This document shows positions 18,176 to 26,318 of a stretch of 64,000 bases of DNA, piece by piece. A program made the position numbers and the translations under genes. Below the pieces are notes generated by a model, which was given only the letters and a program-made list of their open reading frames with translations, did no database searches and was not told the DNA's origin. Within the stretch, counting starts at the first letter, position 1. Each line of letters starts with the position of its first letter. The stretch comes from Methylovirgula sp. (lineage in GTDB: Bacteria > Pseudomonadota > Alphaproteobacteria > Rhizobiales > Beijerinckiaceae). The stretch spans positions 2,726,501-2,790,500 of the forward strand of contig NZ_JBBCGP010000001.1 of assembly GCF_037200945.1 (NCBI RefSeq). Reading direction: 5' to 3'.

Positions 18176-18523
18176 TCCGACCCCGGAGCAGGCCACATTT
18201 TCGGCAATGAAGTGTTAAATCGGAATTTGCGCGGTCCGTGTCTCATAAAGCTCGATACGCATGGCTTTGAGCGCGAAATTCTAAACGGTGCCAAGGCAAC
18301 GCTCGGGATGACGGATTTGGTCATCATCGAGACGTACTTTTTCAAACTCCACGAAACAGCCCCGCTGTTCATTGAGATGATTAATTACATGTCGGAGCGA
18401 GGTTTCCGCGTCATTGATATGTCGGAGCCGTTATGGCGGCAGAGGGACGATTCGCTTTGGCAGATTGACATGTTCTTTGTAAAGACAAGCCGTCCTGAGT
18501 TCTTATGCAATAGCTGTTCGTAA
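18176..18523 (+). pseudogene. FkbM-type methyltransferase, C-terminal remnant
   Basis: The frame 18176-18523 (from a stop at 18173) encodes the end of an FkbM-like methyltransferase: CLIKLDTHGFEREILNGA matches the family's KiDvqGaElevLkGA motif, followed by VIIETYFF and RGFRVIDM. The SAM-binding N-terminal half is absent, and the upstream DNA has stops in this frame. A GTG at 18212 could still start a 103-residue product, but this would lack the cofactor site. The piece lies about 190 nt after tRNA-Lys, a common resting place for incoming DNA. Confidence 0.6.
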
Positions 18524-18528
18524 CCATC

Positions 18529-18700
18529 TCAGTCAGGCCGGATGACAATCGGCGACAAATGATGGGGCATCCGGAGAACGACGATGCTGTTCGGCCACTG
18601 ATGGACCCAGCGTGAGATCGCAGCTCGTGCAATTCCGAGCGCGGCTAATATTTTTTCCAAAAGATCCGGCGTGGCAGTTATACTTAGGCTGTTACAAGGT
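18529..18700 (-). other. Open minus-strand frame without a start, possible remnant
   Basis: Between the FkbM remnant and fixL, the minus strand has an open frame of about 56 codons that reads LLEKILAALGIARAAISRW and ends in HHLSPIVIRPD. The first part has the spacing of a small helix-turn-helix. There is no ATG, and I do not recognise the family. It may be a decayed end of a DNA-binding gene or chance. Apart from this and the FkbM piece, nothing is supported in 17990-18712. Confidence 0.2.
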
Positions 18701-18712
18701 TATATTGTTCGA

Positions 18713-20590
18713 ATGGCAATACGTCTTGATGCGACTGCCGCGTCTGCGAACGACCGCTTGCTCGCGATTGAAGCCGCGCGCATCGGGATTTGGCGCTGGG
18801 ATATTGGGACGAATGCTTTAAGCCTGTCATCACGCGCATGTGAGCTTCTCGATGCGCCAGGCGATTCCCTCGATTATTCCGAATTCCTTGCACGGCTCCA
18901 CCCTGACGATCGGGAGAGGACTGATCGCGCCCTACGCCGGAGTCTCACGGGCGACGCGCACGATATTGCCTTCCGCACCATTCCCGTCGATGGCAAAGAT
19001 CGCTGGTTTCGCATGCGGGGCGGGGCATGCCCTTCCGAAGGGGCGCCGACTGCTGTCACGGGCATTCTCGTCGACGTCATTCTTCGCGCCGCCGACGAGA
19101 CGAACGGCCGCCTCGCCGCCATCGTCGCGTCCTCCGACGACGCTATCGTGGGCCTGACCCTGGATGGAATCGTCACAGATTGGAACCGAGGCGCCGAGAC
19201 CATCTTTGGCTATTCTGCCGGCGAGATCGTCGGCAAATCCATCTCTCTCATCCTGCCTCGTGGTCGCGAGAACGAAGAATACGAAATTCTGGCACGCCTT
19301 AAGGAGGGCGGACGCGTCGAACATTTCGAAACGTACCGTCGGCGTAAGAGTGGCGAGATTTTCGATGTATCCCTGAGCGCGGCGCCTCTGCATGATGGCC
19401 AGGGGCGGCTCGTCGGGGCCTCGAAGGTCGCGCGTGATATTACCGCCTCCAAACGTTCGCAGACCGCGCTTGCGGAACGCGAAGCTCATTTGCAATCCGT
19501 CCTCGATACAGTTCCAGATGCGATGGTCGTCATCGATGTCCAAGGGATCATGCAATCGTTCAGCACCGCCGCGGAAAGGCTCTTCGGTTACTCGGCCGCG
19601 GAAGCGATTGGCCAAAACGTTAAAATTCTGATGCCGCCGCCGTATCAGGAGCAGCATGATAATTATCTCGGCCGTTATCTTACGACGGGCGAACGCCGTA
19701 TCATTGGTATTCGTCGGCTGGTCGTCGGGCGCCGGAAAGATGGATCGACGTTCCCCATGGAACTGTCCGTCGGCGAGATGCGCTCGGGTGAGCGGCGTTT
19801 TTTCACTGGCTTTGTGCGCGACCTTACCGAGCGCAAAGAGGCGGAGCTACGGTTGCAGGAATTGGAGTCTGAACTCATCCACATGTCGCGGTTTACGGCG
19901 CTAGGGGAGATGGCCTCCACCCTGGCGCATGAACTCAATCAGCCGCTCACCGCAGTCGCGAATTATTTAAGGGGCGGCAGACGGCTCCTGGAGAGTGGCA
20001 ATAGCGATAACATTCCGATGGCCCGTGAGGCCATGGATCGTGCGGCGGACCAGGCGCTGCGAGCTGGGCAGATCATTCGACGCCTGCGGGAATTCGTTGC
20101 GCGCGGCGAAAGCGAGCGGCGGATCGAAAATCTCGTCAGGCTGATTGAGGAGGCGAGCGCGCTTGCGCTTGTGGGTATTAAGGAAACCGGGGTACGCGTT
20201 TCATTTCTCTTTGAATCGCGTTCGACGCTCGTCCTTGCCGACAAGATTCAGATTCAGCAAGTCTTGCTCAATTTGATGCGCAACGCGGTCGAGGCAATGC
20301 AAGAGGTTGAGAGGCGTGAATTGACCGTCTCCACATATAAGGAAGACAACGAGACCGTGAGGATCGATGTCCTTGATACAGGCCCCGGTATCGCTCCGGA
20401 GATTGTGCATCAGCTCTTTCAACCGTTCATAACCACAAAGCGCCAAGGCATGGGCGTGGGGCTGTCAATCTCGAGGACGATTGTCGAATCGCATGGCGGT
20501 CGCCTCTGGGCGGAGCCGGATGCGGATGGCGGGACCGTCTTCCATCTGACGCTCAAGACCATCGCCGGGGAGGATCTCGGTGATGAGTAA
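18713..20590 (+). CDS. fixL: Oxygen-sensing histidine kinase FixL-like, soluble
   Basis: A 625-residue protein without membrane helices. In order: an N-terminal PAS-like region (about 10-125), a PAS domain (about 135-255), a heme-PAS (about 260-380), a HisKA and an ATPase domain. The third PAS has the FixL signature IIGIRR and RRKDGSTFPM, with the candidate heme ligand His315 in EQHDNY. The phosphorylated His406 is in LAHELNQP; the ATP site has LNLMRNAVEAM and DTGPGI. FixL kinases are active without bound oxygen and phosphorylate FixJ. ATG 18713 is preferred to GTG 18671. It overlaps fixJ. Confidence 0.9.
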   Translation: MAIRLDATAASANDRLLAIEAARIGIWRWDIGTNALSLSSRACELLDAPGDSLDYSEFLARLHPDDRERTDRALRRSLTGDAHDIAFRTIPVDGKDRWFRMRGGACPSEGAPTAVTGILVDVILRAADETNGRLAAIVASSDDAIVGLTLDGIVTDWNRGAETIFGYSAGEIVGKSISLILPRGRENEEYEILARLKEGGRVEHFETYRRRKSGEIFDVSLSAAPLHDGQGRLVGASKVARDITASKRSQTALAEREAHLQSVLDTVPDAMVVIDVQGIMQSFSTAAERLFGYSAAEAIGQNVKILMPPPYQEQHDNYLGRYLTTGERRIIGIRRLVVGRRKDGSTFPMELSVGEMRSGERRFFTGFVRDLTERKEAELRLQELESELIHMSRFTALGEMASTLAHELNQPLTAVANYLRGGRRLLESGNSDNIPMAREAMDRAADQALRAGQIIRRLREFVARGESERRIENLVRLIEEASALALVGIKETGVRVSFLFESRSTLVLADKIQIQQVLLNLMRNAVEAMQEVERRELTVSTYKEDNETVRIDVLDTGPGIAPEIVHQLFQPFITTKRQGMGVGLSISRTIVESHGGRLWAEPDADGGTVFHLTLKTIAGEDLGDE

Positions 20591-21200
20591 TTCGGTCGTG
20601 CATTTGATCGATGACGATGATGGCGTGCGTCAGTCGTTGGCATTTCTCTTGGCGACCGCCGGCTTGGCGGTCCGCGTCTATGAATCGGGTGTCGCATTTC
20701 TTGCCGCGCTCGGCACTTTACAACCGGGATGCATCGTCAGTGACGTACGGATGCCGGGCATCGACGGGCTGGAATTGCAACGCCGCCTGAAGACTCTCGG
20801 CGTTCATCTGCCGATGATCATCATGACCGGCCATGCTGATGTTCCGCTGGCCGTGGAAGCCATGAAGGCTGGCGCCGTCGACTTTATCGAAAAGCCGTTT
20901 GACGATGAGCTGCTTCTCTCTGCTATTCGCGTCGCGCTCGACCGTTACAACGAGCTTGGCCATCACGAGACGGAAGTCGTCCAGATTCAAGCAAAACTGC
21001 AATCTCTTTCGCCGCGGGAGCGGCAGGTGCTGGACGGCCTGCTGGCGGGGCATCCCAACAAGACGATTGCTTATGACCTGAAGCTTAGCCCGCGGACCGT
21101 TGAAGTGCATCGCGCCAACGTCATGATGAAAATGGGCGCGGACAGCCTCTCCGGCCTTGTGCGGATGGCCGTGCAGGCAAAGGTGCTGCCCACCGGCTGA
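20583..21200 (+). CDS. fixJ: Two-component regulator FixJ-like
   Basis: A 205-residue response regulator: receiver domain (residues 1-120) with the phospho-acceptor Asp54 in SDVRMPG and the conserved Lys in FIEKPFD, then a LuxR-type helix-turn-helix (about 140-200, LSPRERQVLDGLLAG). It overlaps the end of fixL, showing translational coupling. By family role it is activated by FixL under low oxygen and turns on fixK-type genes. Confidence 0.92.
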   Translation: MSNSVVHLIDDDDGVRQSLAFLLATAGLAVRVYESGVAFLAALGTLQPGCIVSDVRMPGIDGLELQRRLKTLGVHLPMIIMTGHADVPLAVEAMKAGAVDFIEKPFDDELLLSAIRVALDRYNELGHHETEVVQIQAKLQSLSPRERQVLDGLLAGHPNKTIAYDLKLSPRTVEVHRANVMMKMGADSLSGLVRMAVQAKVLPTG

Positions 21201-21250
21201 ACGCGCCCGATCCTCCGAAACTGCCACGGGATGATCGAGCTTGGCGCCCC

Positions 21251-21264
21251 TTGCGCTACATCAA
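21251..21264 (+). promoter_or_regulatory. Near-consensus FNR/FixK box upstream of the orphan receiver
   Basis: TTGCGCTACATCAA matches the TTGAT-N4-ATCAA consensus at eight of ten fixed positions; the left-half TTGCG variant is known from FixK2 targets in Bradyrhizobium. Its centre lies 62 bp before the ATG of the receiver gene. A class II position (-41.5) would place the transcript start near 21299. Confidence 0.55.
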
Positions 21265-21319
21265 GGCGCCGGTGCGACGTGGCGCTCACATTTCATTTAC
21301 CGGGCGGAGTTTCCGTGAA

Positions 21320-21697
21320 ATGAATAGTGGGTCGGATATTATTTTAGTGGTCGACGATGATTTGGCCGTGCGCGAATCGCTCAAGTTTGTGCTCGAGCTT
21401 GAGGGACTCGTGGTGCATGCCTGCGGCAGCGGCATGGAACTCTTGGAGCATCCCGATCTTTCGCGAGCGCGTTGTCTTATTTTGGATTATCGAATGCCGG
21501 TGATCGACGGATTTGAGGTGATGGAGCGCCTCAACGCCTTACAAGTCGCGCTCCCGGTCATTCTCATCACGAGCGCTGCAACCGACGCGCTTCGTAAGCG
21601 TGCGTCGAAGGCTGGCGTCCGCCACGTCGTGGAAAAGCCGCTCTCGGACAGTGTCCTGCTAGAGAACATCCACGACGTTTTAGGCATTTCGTCGTAG
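21320..21697 (+). CDS. Single-domain response regulator (orphan receiver)
   Basis: A 125-residue stand-alone receiver with the acidic pair VVDDDLA, the phospho-acceptor Asp56 in LDYRMPV and the Lys in VVEKPLS. No output domain. It is close in sequence to the FixJ receiver and sits between fixJ and a fixK-type gene, so it may compete for FixL phosphate or act as a phosphate sink. That role is inference. An FNR/FixK-like box precedes it. Confidence 0.85.
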   Translation: MNSGSDIILVVDDDLAVRESLKFVLELEGLVVHACGSGMELLEHPDLSRARCLILDYRMPVIDGFEVMERLNALQVALPVILITSAATDALRKRASKAGVRHVVEKPLSDSVLLENIHDVLGISS

Positions 21698-21812
21698 GTG
21701 ATCTTCGATCCCATCCGTTTCTCTACGTAGAATCCCCTAGGAGGTAACTCAATATCCGGCCCGTAAACCGGCCGATAGACATAAGGAACGTTCTCGCAGA
21801 TGGAGCTTCCCG

Positions 21813-22520
21813 ATGTCGACGCAGTTAGCCTATTCGGTTGATCATGCCACGCCGTTTCCTCCCGCGGTGGTGGCACGTAGCCCTTGGACGAAGACGCCAG
21901 GCGAACGGTCGGAGCGAGGTTCTGCGCTGGGCATGGCTGGAGCAGTCCTGCATTTTGGGCAGGATCGGGAGATTTATAGCGAAGGTGCTGAGCCCGATCT
22001 CTTCTTCAAAGTTGTCTCGGGCGTCGTGCGGACCTGCAAATTCCTGAGTGATGGCCGCCGGCAGATTGATGCTTTCTATAAGGCTGGCGGCGTGTTCGGT
22101 TTCGAACCGGGCGGCTCGCATGGCTTCTCAGCCGAGGCCGTCTGCGATTGCACATTGATTTCCTATCGTCGTCGCGGGCTTGAAGCGCTCGCAGCAAATG
22201 ACGAAGGGCTGCTCGCCCAGCTTTTCTCTTACGCGATGCAGAGCTTGGCAAGGGCGCAGGAACACGCGTTGCTTCTTGGGCGCCGGAGCGCAACCGAGAA
22301 GGTCGCTGCGTTTCTCATCGATGGCATCGATGAATCAAACGGTGGCAAAATCGTCAACTTGGCGATGACGCGGCAAGACATCGCCGATTATCTCGGGCTG
22401 ACGATCGAAACCGTCTCGCGCACCTTGTCGCAACTGGAGCGCGATGCGCTCATCGAAATTCCGGCCGCACGCCAGATTCGTCTCAAAAATCCGTCCGCCC
22501 TTAGGGAGCTCAATGCATGA
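21813..22520 (+). CDS. fixK: Crp/Fnr family regulator, FixK type
   Basis: A 235-residue protein with a cyclic-nucleotide-like sensor fold (about 45-150) and a C-terminal helix-turn-helix whose recognition helix reads TIETVSRTLSQLE; E-x2-SR is the usual reader of TTGAT half sites. It lacks the N-terminal Cys cluster of true FNR, so it does not sense oxygen through Fe-S, as in FixK. It is probably activated by FixJ. Its likely targets include the boxes at 21251, 28991 and 29056. The nitroreductase gene overlaps its end by four bases. Confidence 0.88.
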   Translation: MSTQLAYSVDHATPFPPAVVARSPWTKTPGERSERGSALGMAGAVLHFGQDREIYSEGAEPDLFFKVVSGVVRTCKFLSDGRRQIDAFYKAGGVFGFEPGGSHGFSAEAVCDCTLISYRRRGLEALAANDEGLLAQLFSYAMQSLARAQEHALLLGRRSATEKVAAFLIDGIDESNGGKIVNLAMTRQDIADYLGLTIETVSRTLSQLERDALIEIPAARQIRLKNPSALRELNA

Positions 22521-23113
22521 GCAACTTGTCACACGCCCCGGAGCAGGGCCTCTCAATGGACGTCACGGAGGCCATCTATGGGCGGCGGGCAACACGTAAT
22601 TTTACGACCGCGCCCGTCGCCGCCGATATTCTGACGAAGCTTGTTGATGCCGCGATCCAGGCACCGAGTGCGTTCAACGCCCAGCCATGGCATTTTACAA
22701 TTATACGAAATCTGGCGCTTCTTGATCGCATATCGGCCGCCGCGAAACCTTACATGCTGAGTATGCTGAATCCTAAATCAACGCCGAATGGAATCCGCGA
22801 ACATCTAAGTAATCCCGACTTCCATGTCTTTTATCATGCGCCGGCAATGATCCTGATCTCGGGAAAAGAAAGCGAATGGGCAGTCGAGGACGTCGGCCTC
22901 GCGGCGGAAAATCTTATGCTCGCGGCTCATTCCGCTGGGTTGGGGACGTGCTGGATCGGATTTGCACAGCCTTGGCTCAAAACGCCTGAAGGCAAGCGCG
23001 CGGTCGAACTCGACTCGATCTATATCCCGATCGCACCGATTATCGTCGGCTATGCGCGCGAAACACCACCACCTGTCCCGCGCAATCCTCCGCTTCTTCA
23101 GTGGATCGACTAG
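22517..23113 (+). CDS. Nitroreductase family flavoprotein
   Basis: A 198-residue protein with the FMN-binding N-terminal motif RRATRNFTTAPV and SAFNAQPWHF, and a late GTCWIGFA motif. Such enzymes use NAD(P)H to reduce nitro groups, quinones or flavins. The ATG overlaps the fixK stop, so the two are co-transcribed and this is probably a low-oxygen-induced gene. A second ATG at 22556 is nearer the conserved core. Substrate unknown. Confidence 0.85.
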   Translation: MSNLSHAPEQGLSMDVTEAIYGRRATRNFTTAPVAADILTKLVDAAIQAPSAFNAQPWHFTIIRNLALLDRISAAAKPYMLSMLNPKSTPNGIREHLSNPDFHVFYHAPAMILISGKESEWAVEDVGLAAENLMLAAHSAGLGTCWIGFAQPWLKTPEGKRAVELDSIYIPIAPIIVGYARETPPPVPRNPPLLQWID

Positions 23114-23166
23114 CCGATCGCCCGCTCACAGAGCAGGCGCTGAGCGACAGCGTATGTGGTAGTCGC

Positions 23167-23952
23167 TCAGCGCAGTGATGCGTAATAATGCGCAGCAATA
23201 TCCATTTCATCGGGCGTCATCTGACGGGCGATATTGCGCATTTGCTCGCTGATGTCGTTATGGCGGGCGCCTGATGCAAAGGCGAGCAATTGCTCCTTAA
23301 TGTAAGCGGCCGGCTGTCCGTCAAGCCGCGGCGCACCGACTTTTTCGGCCATGCCGCCGTGGCAAGCTTCGCAGGGCGCGATATCGCGCATTGGCTCGCC
23401 TTCGACGACGATCTTCGGCGGGGGAAGTGGCGTACCGGCTACAGCAGGCGGTGGCAGCTGCGAATAGTAAGCCGCTAATTCCAGAACTTCCGGCTTGCTG
23501 ATAAGGCCCGCGAAAGGCGTCATGACGCCATTGGTCCGCGCACCGGATTGGAAATCGTTCAGTTCCTTGTAGATCACGATCGCATGCTGGCCTGCAAGGT
23601 TGGGGGCGTTGGCGCCGCTCATGCCTTCCGGCCCATGGCAGATCGCGCAACGCTGCGCAAGCGTCGCACCTTCGCCGATGGCGGACGCGCTCAAATGTTC
23701 CAGCACATGTGTCGTGACGATGACGCCAGATGTCGTAAACGCGGACAATACGGGCGCCGTACTCGACGGCGCGCGCGCAACGCCCGCAGCACTACAGATC
23801 GCATCCCAGATGCCGTTCAGTTTCAGATTTGTTTGCGCCAAGGGAAACCAAATCAGGCCGGCGAACGCCGATATCAGGACGACAAAGATCGTCGCACTGA
23901 CGCTCGTCGTGAACCATTTATTGCGGAGGGAAAAAAGACGCTCGTCGCTCAT
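23167..23952 (-). CDS. Membrane-anchored diheme cytochrome c
   Basis: A 261-residue protein with one N-terminal membrane helix (about residues 14-37) that serves as an anchor, then two cytochrome c domains with heme sites CAICH (102-106) and CEACH (194-198), in the c4/c553 tandem pattern. It is the last gene of the oxidase operon: its ATG overlaps the coxA stop as ATGA, showing translational coupling. It may pass electrons to the CuA subunit or be a subunit of the oxidase. Longer starts upstream would run into coxA and lack family support. Confidence 0.85.
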   Translation of the reverse strand: MSDERLFSLRNKWFTTSVSATIFVVLISAFAGLIWFPLAQTNLKLNGIWDAICSAAGVARAPSSTAPVLSAFTTSGVIVTTHVLEHLSASAIGEGATLAQRCAICHGPEGMSGANAPNLAGQHAIVIYKELNDFQSGARTNGVMTPFAGLISKPEVLELAAYYSQLPPPAVAGTPLPPPKIVVEGEPMRDIAPCEACHGGMAEKVGAPRLDGQPAAYIKEQLLAFASGARHNDISEQMRNIARQMTPDEMDIAAHYYASLR

Positions 23953-25571
23953 TGCTCCTCTCCGGCATAAACGGCAGGCACCGCCGACCCTTTCGAAATC
24001 AACTGCACGATGGGAAAGCCATAATTCACGACGGTCAGGCCGATCATCAGGGCAACCCAAAGCCCGAAGCTATTCAGCGCGATCGGCAATGAAGTCGGCT
24101 GGTGCGCCGCGATGCTGAAGCGATAAATGCCAGGATTGATCTTCCGTCCGCTTGCGTTCCGGATCAGCACGGCGAGAAACAGGAAGCCCGATATGACGAG
24201 GATCAACGCGCCGACGGTCGAGATCTCAACCGCGAGGGCATCTGCCGCCAGCAAGGGATTTGAATAGTCGAAAAAGGCCATCCGGCGCGGCATTCCGAGA
24301 ATGCCGACGTAGTGCCAGGGAAAGGTCGTCACGATCATGCCGATGAACCACAGCCACAATTGCGTGCGGATCAAACCGCCGTCGTCGAGTGCGCGCCCTG
24401 TCAAATGCGGCCAGAGGTCGTAAGCGATCGCGAAATACATGATGACGATCGCGCCACCGAAGATCAGATGGAAGTGGCCCGTCACCCATTGGGTATTATG
24501 AATGCTGGTGTTGAGCTGGTAGGTCATGTTGATGAGGCCGCCGACGCCGCCAAACCCCAACATGACAAGCGACAGCACGGTCGCGAGCATGATCGGGTTT
24601 TTCCACGGCAAAGCTGCGACCCATCCAAATGTGCCGGTTCCGCCGCGCAGCCGGCCAGCGATTTCCGCCGAAGCGCAGATCGTGAAAATCGTCAGTAGCG
24701 TCGGCACCGAAACGAGCGCCGTGAACACGGAATGCATGAATTTGAAACCGGCGCCCACCTGGGGGTCGGCGAAGAGATGATGCACGCCGATCGGCATGGC
24801 GACGACGAGAAACAGGATGAACGAGATTCTCGCCATCGGATCGCTGTAAATCCTGCCCCCGATCGCGCGCGGGAAAATCGTGTAATAGGCGATATAGGCG
24901 GGCATCAGCCAGAAATAGACGATGGCATGCAGCGTCCATGAGAAGAAAACGCGTGCGAGGCCGGCGTCGATCGTCGAGCGCCATCCAAGCGCGACCGGCA
25001 GAATCATGAAGAGAATCTCAATCGCAGCGCCGACGGCAGTCCAACCCCACAGCAATGAGCCCGCGACGTTGGCAAACATTGCGAGCGGCACGAGCTTGCC
25101 GGGATTGTCCCGCTTCCAGATCGCGAGGTTGACCGACATCAGACCGACCCAGACCCACGAACCGACCACGACGAGGACGACGCCGATATAGTAGAGCGGA
25201 TGGCCGATCATCGGCGGATAGAAGGTGTAAAGGACCGAGGCGAGCCCCAGAGAGACGGGAATCATCGCCGTCACGGCGCCGACGGCCACAAGAATGAAAC
25301 CAGCCCAGGCCCAGCGCAGCCCGACCAGCGGCTTCTCAAGCGCGAGTTCGGTGATTGCATAGCCGAAGCCCATCGCAACGAGCGTCGGGAAGACATACCC
25401 CATGACCGAACCGTGCGCGGTGACGGAACGATAATAAAGCTCCGGCGGAATGTCCCAGATGTTCAGAGGGCTGCGGACGAACATTTGCCAGGCGCCGAGC
25501 AGCAACGCGAGACCGAAGAGCGCAAACGCCAGCGAAAAATGCGCGAGAATAAGCCGCTTATTTGTCAACAC
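23949..25571 (-). CDS. B-type (ba3-like) heme-copper oxidase subunit I
   Basis: A 540-residue polytopic protein with about 13 helices. Probable metal ligands are present: low-spin heme His53 (TAHGSVMG) and His368, high-spin heme His366 (GHFHLIFGG), CuB His215 with the cross-linked Tyr219 (H-x3-Y in LHAIVYFWLMPAY), and His264/His265 (GVHHLF). The H-AIVYFW form, not HPEVY, marks the B family, known for high oxygen affinity and proton uptake by the K-channel alone. It starts with GTG and overlaps coxB by 14 bases. Confidence 0.9.
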   Translation of the reverse strand: MLTNKRLILAHFSLAFALFGLALLLGAWQMFVRSPLNIWDIPPELYYRSVTAHGSVMGYVFPTLVAMGFGYAITELALEKPLVGLRWAWAGFILVAVGAVTAMIPVSLGLASVLYTFYPPMIGHPLYYIGVVLVVVGSWVWVGLMSVNLAIWKRDNPGKLVPLAMFANVAGSLLWGWTAVGAAIEILFMILPVALGWRSTIDAGLARVFFSWTLHAIVYFWLMPAYIAYYTIFPRAIGGRIYSDPMARISFILFLVVAMPIGVHHLFADPQVGAGFKFMHSVFTALVSVPTLLTIFTICASAEIAGRLRGGTGTFGWVAALPWKNPIMLATVLSLVMLGFGGVGGLINMTYQLNTSIHNTQWVTGHFHLIFGGAIVIMYFAIAYDLWPHLTGRALDDGGLIRTQLWLWFIGMIVTTFPWHYVGILGMPRRMAFFDYSNPLLAADALAVEISTVGALILVISGFLFLAVLIRNASGRKINPGIYRFSIAAHQPTSLPIALNSFGLWVALMIGLTVVNYGFPIVQLISKGSAVPAVYAGEEQ

Positions 25572-26130
25572 AGGTCAGTCTCCGCTGTTTAGACGCCAGT
25601 TCGAGGAAGGCTGCCTTGTCGATCACTTTGACCTTGCCCCACATGCCCTGGTGGCCGATCCCGCAGAACTCTTGGCAGGGCATCAAACGTTCGGCGGGTT
25701 TGTCGAAGCGCATCTGGAGTTCGGATATGTAGCCGGGTACCAGCATTGTGTTGACGTTCGTTCCTTCGATCAAAAGCCCATGCACGACATCGGCGCTGGT
25801 GGCGCGCAGTGTGATCGTCGTATCGGTCGGGACCACGATGCACTGCGGCGTGAAGGAGAATTGTTGCCCGATGGCGCGCACCGTGACGGACCCGCCTGGC
25901 TCGACAGCGCTGCCGAGGTTGCTTTCGATGAACTCGCCCGAAAGGTGCAAAGTGGTCGGATTGGCCGTCTCCACCCGCGCCTGTGGCATGATTGTGTAGT
26001 GAAGGCCGGAGAATGCAGCGACGACGATCATCAGCGTGACGATGCCGACAGCAACCACGGCCCATCTGCGCTCGACACGCGCCGCCGTGGCCGCGCCGGT
26101 ACCATGATCCGGTTCAGGCGCCAGCGTCAT
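25558..26130 (-). CDS. Cytochrome c oxidase subunit II with CuA site
   Basis: A 190-residue protein with one N-terminal helix (about 24-44) and a cupredoxin domain. The CuA ligands are complete: a His in DVVHGL and the cluster C152-x-E-x-C156-x3-H160-x2-M163. This subunit takes electrons from cytochrome c. One helix and short length are typical of B-type oxidases. The ATG at 26130 overlaps the upstream stop as ATGA; an in-frame upstream start would overlap that gene more and has no support. Confidence 0.9.
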   Translation of the reverse strand: MTLAPEPDHGTGAATAARVERRWAVVAVGIVTLMIVVAAFSGLHYTIMPQARVETANPTTLHLSGEFIESNLGSAVEPGGSVTVRAIGQQFSFTPQCIVVPTDTTITLRATSADVVHGLLIEGTNVNTMLVPGYISELQMRFDKPAERLMPCQEFCGIGHQGMWGKVKVIDKAAFLELASKQRRLTCVDK

Positions 26131-26309
26131 TGCAGTCCCCCGCGCGGCAAGAAAACAAGGAAGTAAAACGCGAACCACAGTGCGAGTACGATAAGCGAGG
26201 CAATCCCCGCAACGACAAGCGCACCATTAGGACCTGCCCGCAGGATGGTTTCGACGGATTCTTCCTCTGACGCTGATGAGGTCTCGGGGGGAGGGAACGA
26301 ATTGATCAT
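26127..26309 (-). CDS. Small single-helix protein, likely oxidase subunit IIa
   Basis: A 60-residue protein: a Ser/Glu-rich N-terminus, then a single membrane helix (about 29-53, VVAGIASLIVLALWF). B-type oxidases such as Thermus ba3 have a small one-helix subunit IIa that completes the two-helix anchor of subunit II. Position immediately upstream of, and overlapping, the subunit II gene fits this role. Assignment rests on context and topology, not on a strong motif. Confidence 0.6.
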   Translation of the reverse strand: MINSFPPPETSSASEEESVETILRAGPNGALVVAGIASLIVLALWFAFYFLVFLPRGGLQ

Positions 26310-26318
26310 GCGATGAAC

